A DNA stretch of 64,000 nt from Caldisericota bacterium (lineage in GTDB: Bacteria; Caldisericota; JANLFM01), in contig JANLFM010000006.1 in NCBI GenBank assembly GCA_024655865.1, positions 17,639-81,638 of the forward strand. The letters run 5' to 3'. Each line of letters starts with the position of its first letter. Position 1 is the first letter of the stretch. A program made the position numbers and the translations under genes. Positions 34,831 through 43,270 of this stretch are shown here, piece by piece. The notes under the pieces were generated by a model that saw only the letters and a program-made list of their open reading frames with translations, did not search any database and was not told the DNA's origin.

Positions 34831-36483
34831 TTAAATTTTTAGAAGCCGAGAGGAGATCTCTTCCACGGTCAAGACACCCTCGGCAGGGGTAACTACTCTC
34901 TGGCGCACAACTTTTTTACCCTCTAAGGTGATAAAGGTTCCCTCATCCTCCAGATACCAGGTAATGGGGATTAACAGGTCGGCTACGGATTTGAGTTCCG
35001 GGGTTTCAAAGGGAGTAAAGGCAACGATAAAATCCCCTGGGGAACGGGCGGAGGAAATGTTTTCCCCGACATAAATTTTCACTTTTTCCTGGGGTACTTT
35101 ATGTTCGATCCCCAACTCCTTAAGGGCCATAGTGTTAGCCTCGTAGGGTAAAAAGAGATATTTGAAGCCGGATTCGGTCTCTAATCTCTCACTGATCCCC
35201 TCGGGGAGGGAAGAGTAAACGGCAACAACCTTTTCCCCTTTTCTGGCCTCTCCCAGAGCGGTATCAATGTCTTTATATTCGTAAGAGAAATCCGTAATTC
35301 CAGAGAGGCTACCCGCTTCCACAGCAATCAGCCTGGCGTTCTGGGGGACGACCCTGCGCTTGATCATGGAGCCCACGACCCCGTAGCGCTCGTTCAAATC
35401 CACGCCCACTACGAGGTAGGTATCTGCATCCTCCAGGTCCTTTAAAGTGGCCGTTGATGGGATGGGAGGATTAACCTCGTTCAGAGCGAAAACCCTGTCT
35501 CCCAAAGCCGACTTAAAGGCTTGAAGGAGCTCCAGTGGCAGGCTCCCCTCCAAAAATACCGTTGCCGCTCCCTTTTTCTCGCTGATCACTTTGAAAGCCA
35601 TCTCGGGGGAAATCTGGGTCCAGATTCCTCCTTCCTTTAACTTAGGAGCGTTGAGGCGGGGCCGGTCTTCATAAAGGGGAAGGTAGCGTCCGTTCTTGCA
35701 CAACACTCCCTGGTTAATCGGTGAATCCCAATCCCCGTAAACCTTCAAAATGAAGTTCGCCCGCCTGTAAACCTCGATGCCGCAACCCACGGGGCAGCGA
35801 TCGCAATTCGTCTTGATGACCTCCGCTTGCTCTTTCCTTCCCAGGTAGGAAGCCCTTTTATCCACCAGCGCTCCGGTGGGACAGACCTGGACACACAGTC
35901 CACAGGAAACGCAGGAAGACTGAGCAAACTGGTTATTCAGATCAATGTTGATCAGGCTCTGGTAACCCCGGTTCTTTACTTCCAGCACGAAATGTCCCCC
36001 AAGTTCAGCGCAAGCCCGAGCGCAACGGCGGCAGAGCACGCAGCGGTTCTGATCTAGAAGGATGTACGGGTGAGAGACATCTACAGGATACTTATCCTCA
36101 TAGGGAGGGAATTCAAAATGATCCAGACCGAATTTATATCCCAGGTCCTGGAGCTCGCAGTTTCCGCTGGACTCGCAGTACATGCAGTAGTGGTTGCGCT
36201 CCCCGAAAAGGAGCTGGAGTACCGTCATCCTCACTTCCTGGATTTCCGGAGTGGAGGTCTTTACTTCCATCCCGTCCGTAACATAGGTGGCGCAAGCCGG
36301 CTTCAAGGCTCCAGGTCCAGCTTCCACCACACACATGCGGCAGGCTCCATAGGGAAGTAACTTTTCGTGGTAACAAAGGGTGGGAATTTCAATACCCGCT
36401 TCCTTCGCCGCTTCCAGTATGGTCTTACCTTCTTCTACTTCAATTTCTTTTCCGTCTATTTTCAGTCTCACTTTTCCCATCAT
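34831..36483 (-). CDS. Fe-S relay subunit, HoxU with truncated NuoG-like extension
   Basis: The N-terminal 215 residues are HoxU-like: a plant-type [2Fe-2S] domain (CYHEKLLPYGACRMC), the His/Cys [4Fe-4S] motif HYCMYCESSGNC and two more clusters (CVLCRRCARAC and CVSCGLCVQVCP). Unlike HoxU (about 240 residues), this protein goes on to residue 550 with the NuoG/molybdopterin-type Fe4S4 motif (CDRCPVGCGIEV, later GVLCKNGR) and a shortened oxidoreductase domain. It links the diaphorase HoxEF to HoxYH. The extra cluster could be a second entry or exit for electrons. Two adjacent ATGs follow AGGAGG. Confidence 0.9.
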   Translation of the reverse strand: MMGKVRLKIDGKEIEVEEGKTILEAAKEAGIEIPTLCYHEKLLPYGACRMCVVEAGPGALKPACATYVTDGMEVKTSTPEIQEVRMTVLQLLFGERNHYCMYCESSGNCELQDLGYKFGLDHFEFPPYEDKYPVDVSHPYILLDQNRCVLCRRCARACAELGGHFVLEVKNRGYQSLINIDLNNQFAQSSCVSCGLCVQVCPTGALVDKRASYLGRKEQAEVIKTNCDRCPVGCGIEVYRRANFILKVYGDWDSPINQGVLCKNGRYLPLYEDRPRLNAPKLKEGGIWTQISPEMAFKVISEKKGAATVFLEGSLPLELLQAFKSALGDRVFALNEVNPPIPSTATLKDLEDADTYLVVGVDLNERYGVVGSMIKRRVVPQNARLIAVEAGSLSGITDFSYEYKDIDTALGEARKGEKVVAVYSSLPEGISERLETESGFKYLFLPYEANTMALKELGIEHKVPQEKVKIYVGENISSARSPGDFIVAFTPFETPELKSVADLLIPITWYLEDEGTFITLEGKKVVRQRVVTPAEGVLTVEEISSRLLKI

Positions 36484-36495
36484 TTACCTCCTGAA

Positions 36496-38070
36496 TTATT
36501 GAACAAGGGGAAGGAATTCTTCCCGGAAGTTTTCCAAAGCAGATTTCACAGGCATGATCAGAGATTGCCCCAGAGGACATAGTGAGGAGTACCACAAGGC
36601 TTCTGACAGCTTGACCATTGTATTCAGATCCTCCGCTTTCCCTTTTCTCTCCAGAAGGTGTCCGGAAATGCGGTATAACTCTCGCGTCCCGGAGCGACAA
36701 GGAGAGCACTGTCCACAGGACTCGTGACGGAAGAAATAGAGTACTGAGTGCAACATTTTTGGGATGGAGGCTTCTTGACTCATCACCAAAATAGCGCCCG
36801 ACCCGAGGACGGCTTTGTACTGCTTCAAGTTATCGAAATCCATGCGCACATTGAGGAGGGATTCCGGGAGGAAAACCCCTGCTGCCCCACCCACTAAGGC
36901 TGCTTTGAACTTTTTCCCTCCTTTAATGCCCCCTCCGTAGCCAAAAATAATTTCATAAAGCGTAGTTCCCATCTCAACTTCTATCAGGCCAGGAAAGTTC
37001 ACGTCGCCTAAAATGGTGTACACCTTCGTTCCGGGACAGGACTCCGTACCCATAGTGCGGAACCAATCCGCTCCTTTTCTGATAATTGCGGGAATATTCG
37101 CTAAGGTCTCCACGTTGTTGATCACGGTGGGACTGCCAAAAAGGCCTACTACTGTGGGATAAGGGGGTTTAATGCGGGGGTTGCCCCTTTTGCCCTCCAG
37201 GGATTCCATGAGCGCGGTTTCCTCTCCGCAGACATAGGCGCCGGCCCCTTCTTTGATTTCCAGATTAAAGGAGAATCCGCTGCCCAAAATGTCTTCTCCT
37301 AAGAGCCCATATTTTCGGGCATCCTCGATGGCCTTGTGCATCCTGTGCAGGGAAAGAGCATACTCCCCTCTGATGTAGATATATCCTTTCCTGGCACCCA
37401 CGGCGTAGCCCGCGATGATCAATCCTTCAATCAGTTTATGGGGGTCACCCTCCAGAATCAGCCTGTCCTTGAAGGTCCCGGGCTCCCCTTCGTCAGCGTT
37501 GCAGATGATGAATTTTTCCATAGCCGAGGCCTTGCGCGCTCCCTCCCATTTAATTCCTGTGGGGAATCCGGCTCCTCCTCTTCCTCTCAGGCCGGATTTC
37601 TTGACCTCGGCAATGACCTCATCCGGGGTCAGGGAGAGGGCTTTTTCCAGAGCAGTGTAACCATCTCGCGCCAGGTACTCCTCGATTTTCTCAGGATCGA
37701 TTATACCTGAGTTCTCAAGGACCACCCTCTTTTGCTCCCTCATGGGGCCTATCAGGTCCCTTCTTACTGCCCTAACAACCTCTTCTTTTATGATCAGGTC
37801 CTGAACCGGACGGCCCTTGAGGAAATGCTCCTCCACGATCCGAGGACAGTCCTCAGGTTTCACCTTCCCGTAATATATGCGCTCTGGATAGACTGCCAGA
37901 ACCACGCCCAGCCCGGTAACTCCCAGGGTTCCAGTTTCCAGAACTTTAATTTCCTCCAAGAGGCCTCTCCGGGAAATCTCCTCTTTCAGTCTTTTTAAAA
38001 CCTCCCAGGCTCCTGAGGCCACGCTTTCGATATCAATCGATACCAGGACATGACTGCGAGCTAATCTCAT
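36496..38070 (-). CDS. hoxF: NuoF/HoxF-type flavoprotein with cysteine-free N-terminal domain
   Basis: This is the diaphorase subunit that oxidises or reduces NAD(P)(H) through FMN. FMN and NADH motifs GRGGAGFPTGIKW and NADEGEPGTFKDR and the [4Fe-4S] motif ESCGQCSPCRSGT with LCPLGQ are intact. The first 90 residues align to the thioredoxin-like [2Fe-2S] domain of the paralog at 38583, but its four Cys are replaced (S11, S16, T48, T52), so this domain carries no cluster. There is no C-terminal ferredoxin domain. It overlaps hoxE by 4 bases. Confidence 0.92.
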   Translation of the reverse strand: MRLARSHVLVSIDIESVASGAWEVLKRLKEEISRRGLLEEIKVLETGTLGVTGLGVVLAVYPERIYYGKVKPEDCPRIVEEHFLKGRPVQDLIIKEEVVRAVRRDLIGPMREQKRVVLENSGIIDPEKIEEYLARDGYTALEKALSLTPDEVIAEVKKSGLRGRGGAGFPTGIKWEGARKASAMEKFIICNADEGEPGTFKDRLILEGDPHKLIEGLIIAGYAVGARKGYIYIRGEYALSLHRMHKAIEDARKYGLLGEDILGSGFSFNLEIKEGAGAYVCGEETALMESLEGKRGNPRIKPPYPTVVGLFGSPTVINNVETLANIPAIIRKGADWFRTMGTESCPGTKVYTILGDVNFPGLIEVEMGTTLYEIIFGYGGGIKGGKKFKAALVGGAAGVFLPESLLNVRMDFDNLKQYKAVLGSGAILVMSQEASIPKMLHSVLYFFRHESCGQCSPCRSGTRELYRISGHLLERKGKAEDLNTMVKLSEALWYSSLCPLGQSLIMPVKSALENFREEFLPLVQ

Positions 38071-38525
38071 TTTCCCCTCCGCAAATCATTAAGGACAGAA
38101 CGAACTTTCTCCGGTGTCAGGTTTCCGTAGACCTCCTCGTTGACCATCATCGCCGGAGCTACACCGCAGACCCCGAGGCAGGAGGATAATTCCAGGGTGA
38201 AAAGGCCATCCGGGGTGGTCTCTCCCACTTTTATGCCCAAAAAGTTGCTCACCGTATCAATAATTGACTCGGCGCCCACCAGATGGCAGGGAGGGGATTC
38301 ACAGATGCGGATGATGTATTTCCCCCGGGGCTTCAGGCTGAACATGGAATAGAAAGTGGCCACACTGCTCACAAAGCTCAAGGGAAGGGAAAGGTAATTT
38401 GCCGCCAGTTTCAAATCCTCTTCCTCGAGATAGTTCTGAGGGTTGCTCCTCTGAAGAGCATGGAGCAGGGATAAGAGGTTTTCCTTTCTGGGCTCAAACC
38501 TTTTCAGGATTCTCACCTTTTCCAT
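38067..38525 (-). CDS. hoxE: NuoE/HoxE-type [2Fe-2S] subunit
   Basis: The 152-residue protein has a helical bundle followed by a thioredoxin-like domain with the four cluster ligands CESPPC and CLGVCG. It partners HoxF and has the function of the NuoE-type cluster N1a. It is first of the hoxEFUYH series, 57 bp after the NuoF-GltD gene, with GAGGGA before the ATG. No clear promoter lies in the gap, so the series is likely part of the longer operon. Confidence 0.93.
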   Translation of the reverse strand: MEKVRILKRFEPRKENLLSLLHALQRSNPQNYLEEEDLKLAANYLSLPLSFVSSVATFYSMFSLKPRGKYIIRICESPPCHLVGAESIIDTVSNFLGIKVGETTPDGLFTLELSSCLGVCGVAPAMMVNEEVYGNLTPEKVRSVLNDLRRGK

Positions 38526-38582
38526 AAAGGTCCCTCTTTCCCGGATGATCTATTAACCGTTAATTGCTTTTTTCCGGTCATC

Positions 38583-41500
38583 TCAACCTCCTAAAGGAAT
38601 TCTCACTTTTTCCTTTTCCAATTTTTCGCTCACGACCTCCTTGCCCCTATCGCACTTCAGGCACCTCTTCGATTCCTCAAGGGCCTCCTGAAGAAGAATC
38701 CCCTTATTCACTTCGATGAATGATTTAATTCTCTCCTCAACCATTTCCAGAGCTGGAGTTTTCCTGGGGATCACCTTCAGGTATTCCTCCTCGTTGAAAG
38801 AGGTCTCTACCACTTCCCTCCTGGGGAAGGGGAATTTTCCTTCATACCCGAAGTGTCTGTCAATGGAGAGGGCGGCCTTCCTTCCCTGGCCCACAGCTTC
38901 CACAACGGTCGCGGGGCCCAGCACAGCGTCACCGCCTGCGAAGACTCCGGTTAAACTCGTCTCCAGGGTATCCTTGTCAACCTTTATCGTTCCGTCCCTA
39001 TTGGTCTCCAATTCCTCAGCAAATCCTGAAAGCTCTGGCCTCTGCCCGAGGCACAGGAGCACGAAATCCGCCTCTATTTCGAATTCCGTTCCCTCTTTGG
39101 GCACCGGTCTCCTTCTTCCGCTCTTATCGAACCCCTGGAATTCCATCTGCACGCACCTTATCTTTTCCACTCTTGTTGATCCGGTGAATTCTATGGGGTT
39201 CGTCAGGAAGTAGAATTTGATGCCTTCTTCGATGGCTTCCTCCACTTCCGTAGCCTGCGCGGGCATTTCCTCCCTGGACCTTCTGTAGATTACGGAAACT
39301 TCGCTGGCCTTAAGCCTTAAGGCAGTTCGGGCCGCATCCATGGCGGTTGAGCCACCACCGACCACTGCCACCCTCTTCCCCTTGAGGTCCATTTTCTTCC
39401 CCAGGTTCACTTCGCGCAGGAAATCAATGCCGCCTGTAATCCCTTCCAGCTCCTCGCCTTTGACGTTTAACTTTTCTGAGCGGTGGGCCCCTATGCTGAT
39501 AAAGACAGCGTCAAAGCCCATCTCCTTCAGCTCCTGAAGGCTCGAAACCGGAGAATTAAGTCTCAGCTCCACCCCTGATTCCACAATCCTGGCGATCTCC
39601 TCATTCAGGACATCCTTGGGGAGTCGGTAGTCCGGGATGCCCACGCGCATCATTCCCCCGGGCACAGGAAGGGACTCGAACACTACGGGCCTGTAGCCCA
39701 GCCTGGTAAGGAAGTAAGCGCAGGAAAGTCCCGCAGGGCCAGCACCGACAATGGCCACTTTTTCCTTCCTAAGTTCTAAGGGAGGGTTGAATTGCACGTC
39801 GTTTTCTCTGGCCCAATCCGCAAAGAGCCTCTTTACCTCCCTGATAGCGATGGGTTCATCGAATTTGCCCCTCTCGCACGGTCTTTCACAGAATGCGGGA
39901 CAGACCCTGGCGCACACGCTGGGGAAAGGATTGTTCTCCATGTGCACCAGGAAAGCCTCTTTGAGTCTTCCCTCCGTCATATGGGCGAGGTAGCGAGGGA
40001 CATCCACACCCGCGGGACAGGCATTGGTGCAGGGGGCATAGAAAAGCGAAGCGCACACTCCGGCGCGACACTTCTTGTAAAGAACGTGTTCCAGAAACTC
40101 TTCAGGGAAATATTTTAAACCGGTAAGGACCGGGTTGGGGGCTGTCTGCCCCAGAGCGCACATAGAGGAGCTCTTTATCTGTTTTCCCAGTTTTTCCAAA
40201 AGAGTTAGGTCCTCCAGCGTGCCCTGCCCGTTCGTGATTCTGTCGAGAATGCTGTACATTTGCTTCAGGCCCACCCTGCAGGGGGTGCACTGGCCACAGG
40301 ATTCCGACATCGTGAACTCCACGAAGAACTTGGCCATGTTCACCATACAGTTGTCCTCGTCGAGGACGATCATTCCTGCAGAGCCGATTATGGAACCCGT
40401 CTTCTCTATTTCCTTATAATCCACAGGCAGGTTCAAAAATTCGCTCGTGATGTAACCGCCTGAAGGGCCACCCATCTGGATGGCCTTGAATCTTTTCCCT
40501 TTGGGGATCCCGCCGCCAATATCGAAGATTACCTCCCCCAGAGTCAATCCGAAGGGAACCTCAATCAAACCGGTATTGTTCACCTTTCCTGAGAGCGCGA
40601 AGAGTTTAGTGCCCTTGCTGTTCTCCGTGCCCATGGAGGCGAACCACTCTCCCCCGTTTAAAATGATGTGCCTGATGTTGGCCAGAGTTTCCACGTTGTT
40701 GACCAGCGTGGGTTTTCCCCAAACACCCTTCTGGGCAGGATATGGAGGCTTGAAGCGCGGCGTGCCTCTTTTCCCCTCAAGGGAATTTAAAAGAGCGGTT
40801 TCCTCTCCAGCGACGAATGCTCCGGCTCCCATTCTCAGCTCTATATCAAAATCAAACCCTGTCTCTAAGATGTTTTTCCCCAGTAAACCGTATTTCCTTG
40901 CCTGTTCCAGGGCAATTTCCAGCCTCTTGATGGCCAGAGGATACTCGGCGCGGATGTAGATATATCCGTGGTGGGCGCCTATGGTGTAGCCGGCAATAAT
41001 CATCCCTTCGATTACCGCATGAGGATCGCCTTCGAGGATTGCCCTGTCTTTGAAAGCCCCAGGGTCTCCTTCATCGGCATTGCAGACGACGTATTTTTCA
41101 TCGCCCTTCGCTTCCCGTGTGAATTTCCATTTCAGGCCCGTGGGAAAACCGGCGCCTCCTCTTCCTACTAATTTCGACTTGATCAGTTCCTCGATCACCT
41201 TTTCAGGCGTCATCTCTGACATGACTTTGGCTAAGGCCTCGTACCCTCCGTAGGCGATATACTCCTCGATGTTTTCCGGGTCGATTCTGCCGCAGTTTTT
41301 AAGGACAACCTTCTCTTGCTTTTCGAAGAAGGGGATCTTCTTTTTTTCCTCGACGATCTTCGCGGCCTCAGGGGCAGTCCATAAAAGCCTTTTTACGGGT
41401 CTTCCCTTGAGGAAGTGCTCTTCAACTATTTGGGGAATGTCCTCGTCCTTGAGCTTTACGTAAAAGGAACCCTCGGGGTAGACAATCATCACTGGGCCCA

Positions 41501-41657
41501 GCTGACAGGGACCCATGCACCCGGTTCCCACTATGTTGACTTCCTCTTGAAGTTGCCTCCTCTCTAATTCCTCCTCCAGCTTCTTCTTGAACTCCAGGCT
41601 GTGCGAGGAGAGGCAGTTTGCTCCCGTACAGATGAGAACGTCCAGTCTTTTCCTCAT
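38583..41657 (-). CDS. NuoF-GltD fusion: FMN diaphorase fused to an FAD/NAD(P) oxidoreductase
   Basis: This protein has 1024 residues in four parts. Residues 1-95 are a thioredoxin-like [2Fe-2S] domain with all ligands (Cys10, Cys15, Cys47, Cys51). Residues about 115-540 are NuoF with GRGGAGFPTG, NADEGDPGAFKDR and ESCGQCTPCRVG. Residues about 545-625 are a Cys-rich ferredoxin-like segment (CTNACPAGVDVP, CARVCPAFCERPC) of GltD/NfnB type. The rest is a two-dinucleotide-fold flavoprotein with FAD motif VAIVGAGPAGLSCAYFL, NAD(P) motif VAVVGGGSTAMDAA and FAGGDAVLGPATVVEA. Such a chain could connect NADH, NADPH and ferredoxin pools, possibly by flavin-based bifurcation. Its separate NuoE and Cys-free partner lie just upstream. 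AAGGAG precedes the ATG. Confidence 0.92.
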   Translation of the reverse strand: MRKRLDVLICTGANCLSSHSLEFKKKLEEELERRQLQEEVNIVGTGCMGPCQLGPVMIVYPEGSFYVKLKDEDIPQIVEEHFLKGRPVKRLLWTAPEAAKIVEEKKKIPFFEKQEKVVLKNCGRIDPENIEEYIAYGGYEALAKVMSEMTPEKVIEELIKSKLVGRGGAGFPTGLKWKFTREAKGDEKYVVCNADEGDPGAFKDRAILEGDPHAVIEGMIIAGYTIGAHHGYIYIRAEYPLAIKRLEIALEQARKYGLLGKNILETGFDFDIELRMGAGAFVAGEETALLNSLEGKRGTPRFKPPYPAQKGVWGKPTLVNNVETLANIRHIILNGGEWFASMGTENSKGTKLFALSGKVNNTGLIEVPFGLTLGEVIFDIGGGIPKGKRFKAIQMGGPSGGYITSEFLNLPVDYKEIEKTGSIIGSAGMIVLDEDNCMVNMAKFFVEFTMSESCGQCTPCRVGLKQMYSILDRITNGQGTLEDLTLLEKLGKQIKSSSMCALGQTAPNPVLTGLKYFPEEFLEHVLYKKCRAGVCASLFYAPCTNACPAGVDVPRYLAHMTEGRLKEAFLVHMENNPFPSVCARVCPAFCERPCERGKFDEPIAIREVKRLFADWARENDVQFNPPLELRKEKVAIVGAGPAGLSCAYFLTRLGYRPVVFESLPVPGGMMRVGIPDYRLPKDVLNEEIARIVESGVELRLNSPVSSLQELKEMGFDAVFISIGAHRSEKLNVKGEELEGITGGIDFLREVNLGKKMDLKGKRVAVVGGGSTAMDAARTALRLKASEVSVIYRRSREEMPAQATEVEEAIEEGIKFYFLTNPIEFTGSTRVEKIRCVQMEFQGFDKSGRRRPVPKEGTEFEIEADFVLLCLGQRPELSGFAEELETNRDGTIKVDKDTLETSLTGVFAGGDAVLGPATVVEAVGQGRKAALSIDRHFGYEGKFPFPRREVVETSFNEEEYLKVIPRKTPALEMVEERIKSFIEVNKGILLQEALEESKRCLKCDRGKEVVSEKLEKEKVRIPLGG

Positions 41658-41668
41658 TATTGGGCTCC

Positions 41669-42031
41669 TTATTCTTCAACCTGAATTACGTACTCGGAGA
41701 CCACCACCCCATTCACTATGTGTTCTGCCACTATCCTTTTCGCCACTTCCGGCGTAACCATTCCATAGACTATCCCGGGTTTTCCAGACTCCTCCACGAT
41801 CACCACCGGTTCCTGGGAAGCCAGCCCTTTTTCTCCGGTCTGCGTCACGAGGACGTCTGTGAGATTTCTATTTTCAATTTCCGACAAAAAGGCCCTTAAG
41901 GTCTCCCTTGCTCCGGCCGCAATGCCGCTGGTTCCCATTCCAATGATGATTTTTATTCTTGCTTTTCCCTCTCTCAGGCTCAGTTCCTGTTGAACCCTTT
42001 CTCTTATTTTTCTCAGCTCTTCCAGCTTCAT
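41669..42031 (-). CDS. Thioredoxin-like ferredoxin-fold protein lacking all cluster cysteines
   Basis: This 120-residue protein aligns along its length with the small (2Fe-2S) ferredoxin protein that lies between nuoE and nuoF in clostridial hydrogenase operons (motif GMGT-x-GIAAGARETL and VTQTG-xx-GL). The normal ligand positions are Ser35, Glu67 and Ala71, and there is no Cys anywhere in the protein. It cannot hold the [2Fe-2S] cluster, so it is probably structural or regulatory. It lies between nuoE and the fusion gene, 65 and 11 bp away. Confidence 0.87.
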   Translation of the reverse strand: MKLEELRKIRERVQQELSLREGKARIKIIIGMGTSGIAAGARETLRAFLSEIENRNLTDVLVTQTGEKGLASQEPVVIVEESGKPGIVYGMVTPEVAKRIVAEHIVNGVVVSEYVIQVEE

Positions 42032-42096
42032 TCTCCATCCTCCGTATTTTTATTTTTTATCTTGTAAGTTTTGAGGGATCAGATCAAAGGTAAGGC

Positions 42097-42597
42097 TCAG
42101 CGATCGAGCTCCCTTTCCCGGATCCCCTTTATGACATTGACCACCTTGAGGGGAGTCAACCTGCCGTAAATCTCCTCGTTAACCATCATGGTTGGGGCTA
42201 AACCACAGGCACCAAAACAGCGAGCAGTAGACAGGGTGAAGAGCCTGTCCTCCGTGGTCTCCCCTACATCGATCTTGAGCTCCTTACAGACGGCCTTCAA
42301 AACGTCAGCCGCTCCCTTTACGTGACAGGCAGTCCCCAGGCAGAGGTTTATGACGTACTTCCCTACGGGCTGTGTGCGGAAAAAATGGTAAAACGTGATC
42401 ACTCCCAGGATCTGGGATGGGGGAACATGCAGCTCTCTGGAAATGAAATATTGCACTTCCCTGGGAAGGTATCCAAAAAGTGACTGGGCTTTATAGAGAA
42501 CGTTGAGCAAGGCGCCTTTAGAGTTTTTGTGTTCCGCTATGAATTCCCTCAGTTCCTGGTACTGCTCGTTCTCAGGAATAACAATCTGCTCGTTCAT
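42097..42597 (-). CDS. NuoE/HydC-type [2Fe-2S] subunit
   Basis: The 166-residue product from ATG 42597 is chosen because AGGAGG lies 6 bases before it; an upstream ATG at 42630 has none. Ligands CLGTAC and CFGACG are intact. It should be the partner of the NuoF-GltD fusion, as NuoE is of NuoF, and a paralog of hoxE at 38067. A TGA-TAAAAT promoter candidate precedes it. Confidence 0.93.
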   Translation of the reverse strand: MNEQIVIPENEQYQELREFIAEHKNSKGALLNVLYKAQSLFGYLPREVQYFISRELHVPPSQILGVITFYHFFRTQPVGKYVINLCLGTACHVKGAADVLKAVCKELKIDVGETTEDRLFTLSTARCFGACGLAPTMMVNEEIYGRLTPLKVVNVIKGIRERELDR

Positions 42598-42639
42598 TGA
42601 AACCTCCTGTTCAGTTGAGGGCTTTTTCAATTAGCCAAT

Positions 42640-42648
42640 ATTTTATCA
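42640..42648 (-). promoter_or_regulatory. Candidate extended -10 promoter before nuoE
   Basis: TGA-TAAAAT on the minus strand, inside an AT-rich stretch between the HATPase gene and nuoE, gives a leader of about 35 bases ending in AGGAGG. It would let the diaphorase and hox genes be transcribed apart from the regulatory block upstream. No good -35 is seen. Confidence 0.4.
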
Positions 42649-42709
42649 AATATTTTACTCAGGATTACTTTATTTAAAATGCTTCCTGAATTCAAGGCAA
42701 ATATTTTTC

Positions 42710-43270
42710 TTAATCTTGTTCAGGAAAGATCCTCTCCAGCTCCTTTACTTTCTCATTTATGAATTCTCTCAAAAACTTAATCACCGAGGGATGAGAAAGG
42801 GGCACATCATTTAAAATCGCTTTTATTTCTCGAGTGTCCAGAACCAGTTCCCTTCCGTTTTTTAAATAGCGGAAAAGGATGTCCGCTCTTTCTGAAGCGT
42901 AAACCAGGGCCAGTATGGTCCCGCGCAAATCCCCCAGCGGGGGAAGGTCAATATGGCTGCGCGGAAATTGTGCTTTTATCCTCGTGCCTTTCCCGGCCTG
43001 GGATTTGACCTTTAAATCACCTCCGGTGGAGAGGGCCGTCTGCTTCAAAAGGGGAATTCCCAGGCCCACTTTCTTTCCGGACTTGGTGGTGAAAAAGGGA
43101 TCTTCCACCATTTTCAGAGTCTCTTCATCCATACCCCGGCCGTTATCTTCCACCGTGATCTCCAGAAGATCCTCCTTGATTCGTTCTCTGATCTCTACGG
43201 AGATCAAGCTGGCTCCTGCGCTAATCGAGTTCTGCACAATATCCAGAACGTGGAGAAGGAGTTCATCCAT
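42710..43270 (-). CDS. Histidine-kinase-type ATPase domain protein without phospho-acceptor
   Basis: The 186 residues carry a GHKL ATPase fold (N-box VQNSISAGAS, G1 VEDNGRGMDE, then KVGLGIPLLKQ) and a helical C-terminus, with no HisKA, sensor or membrane segment. Proteins of this kind recur in clostridial hydrogenase operons next to nuoE; it may act as a kinase subunit or anti-sigma-like switch. It overlaps the PHP gene by 8 bases. Confidence 0.88.
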   Translation of the reverse strand: MDELLLHVLDIVQNSISAGASLISVEIRERIKEDLLEITVEDNGRGMDEETLKMVEDPFFTTKSGKKVGLGIPLLKQTALSTGGDLKVKSQAGKGTRIKAQFPRSHIDLPPLGDLRGTILALVYASERADILFRYLKNGRELVLDTREIKAILNDVPLSHPSVIKFLREFINEKVKELERIFPEQD

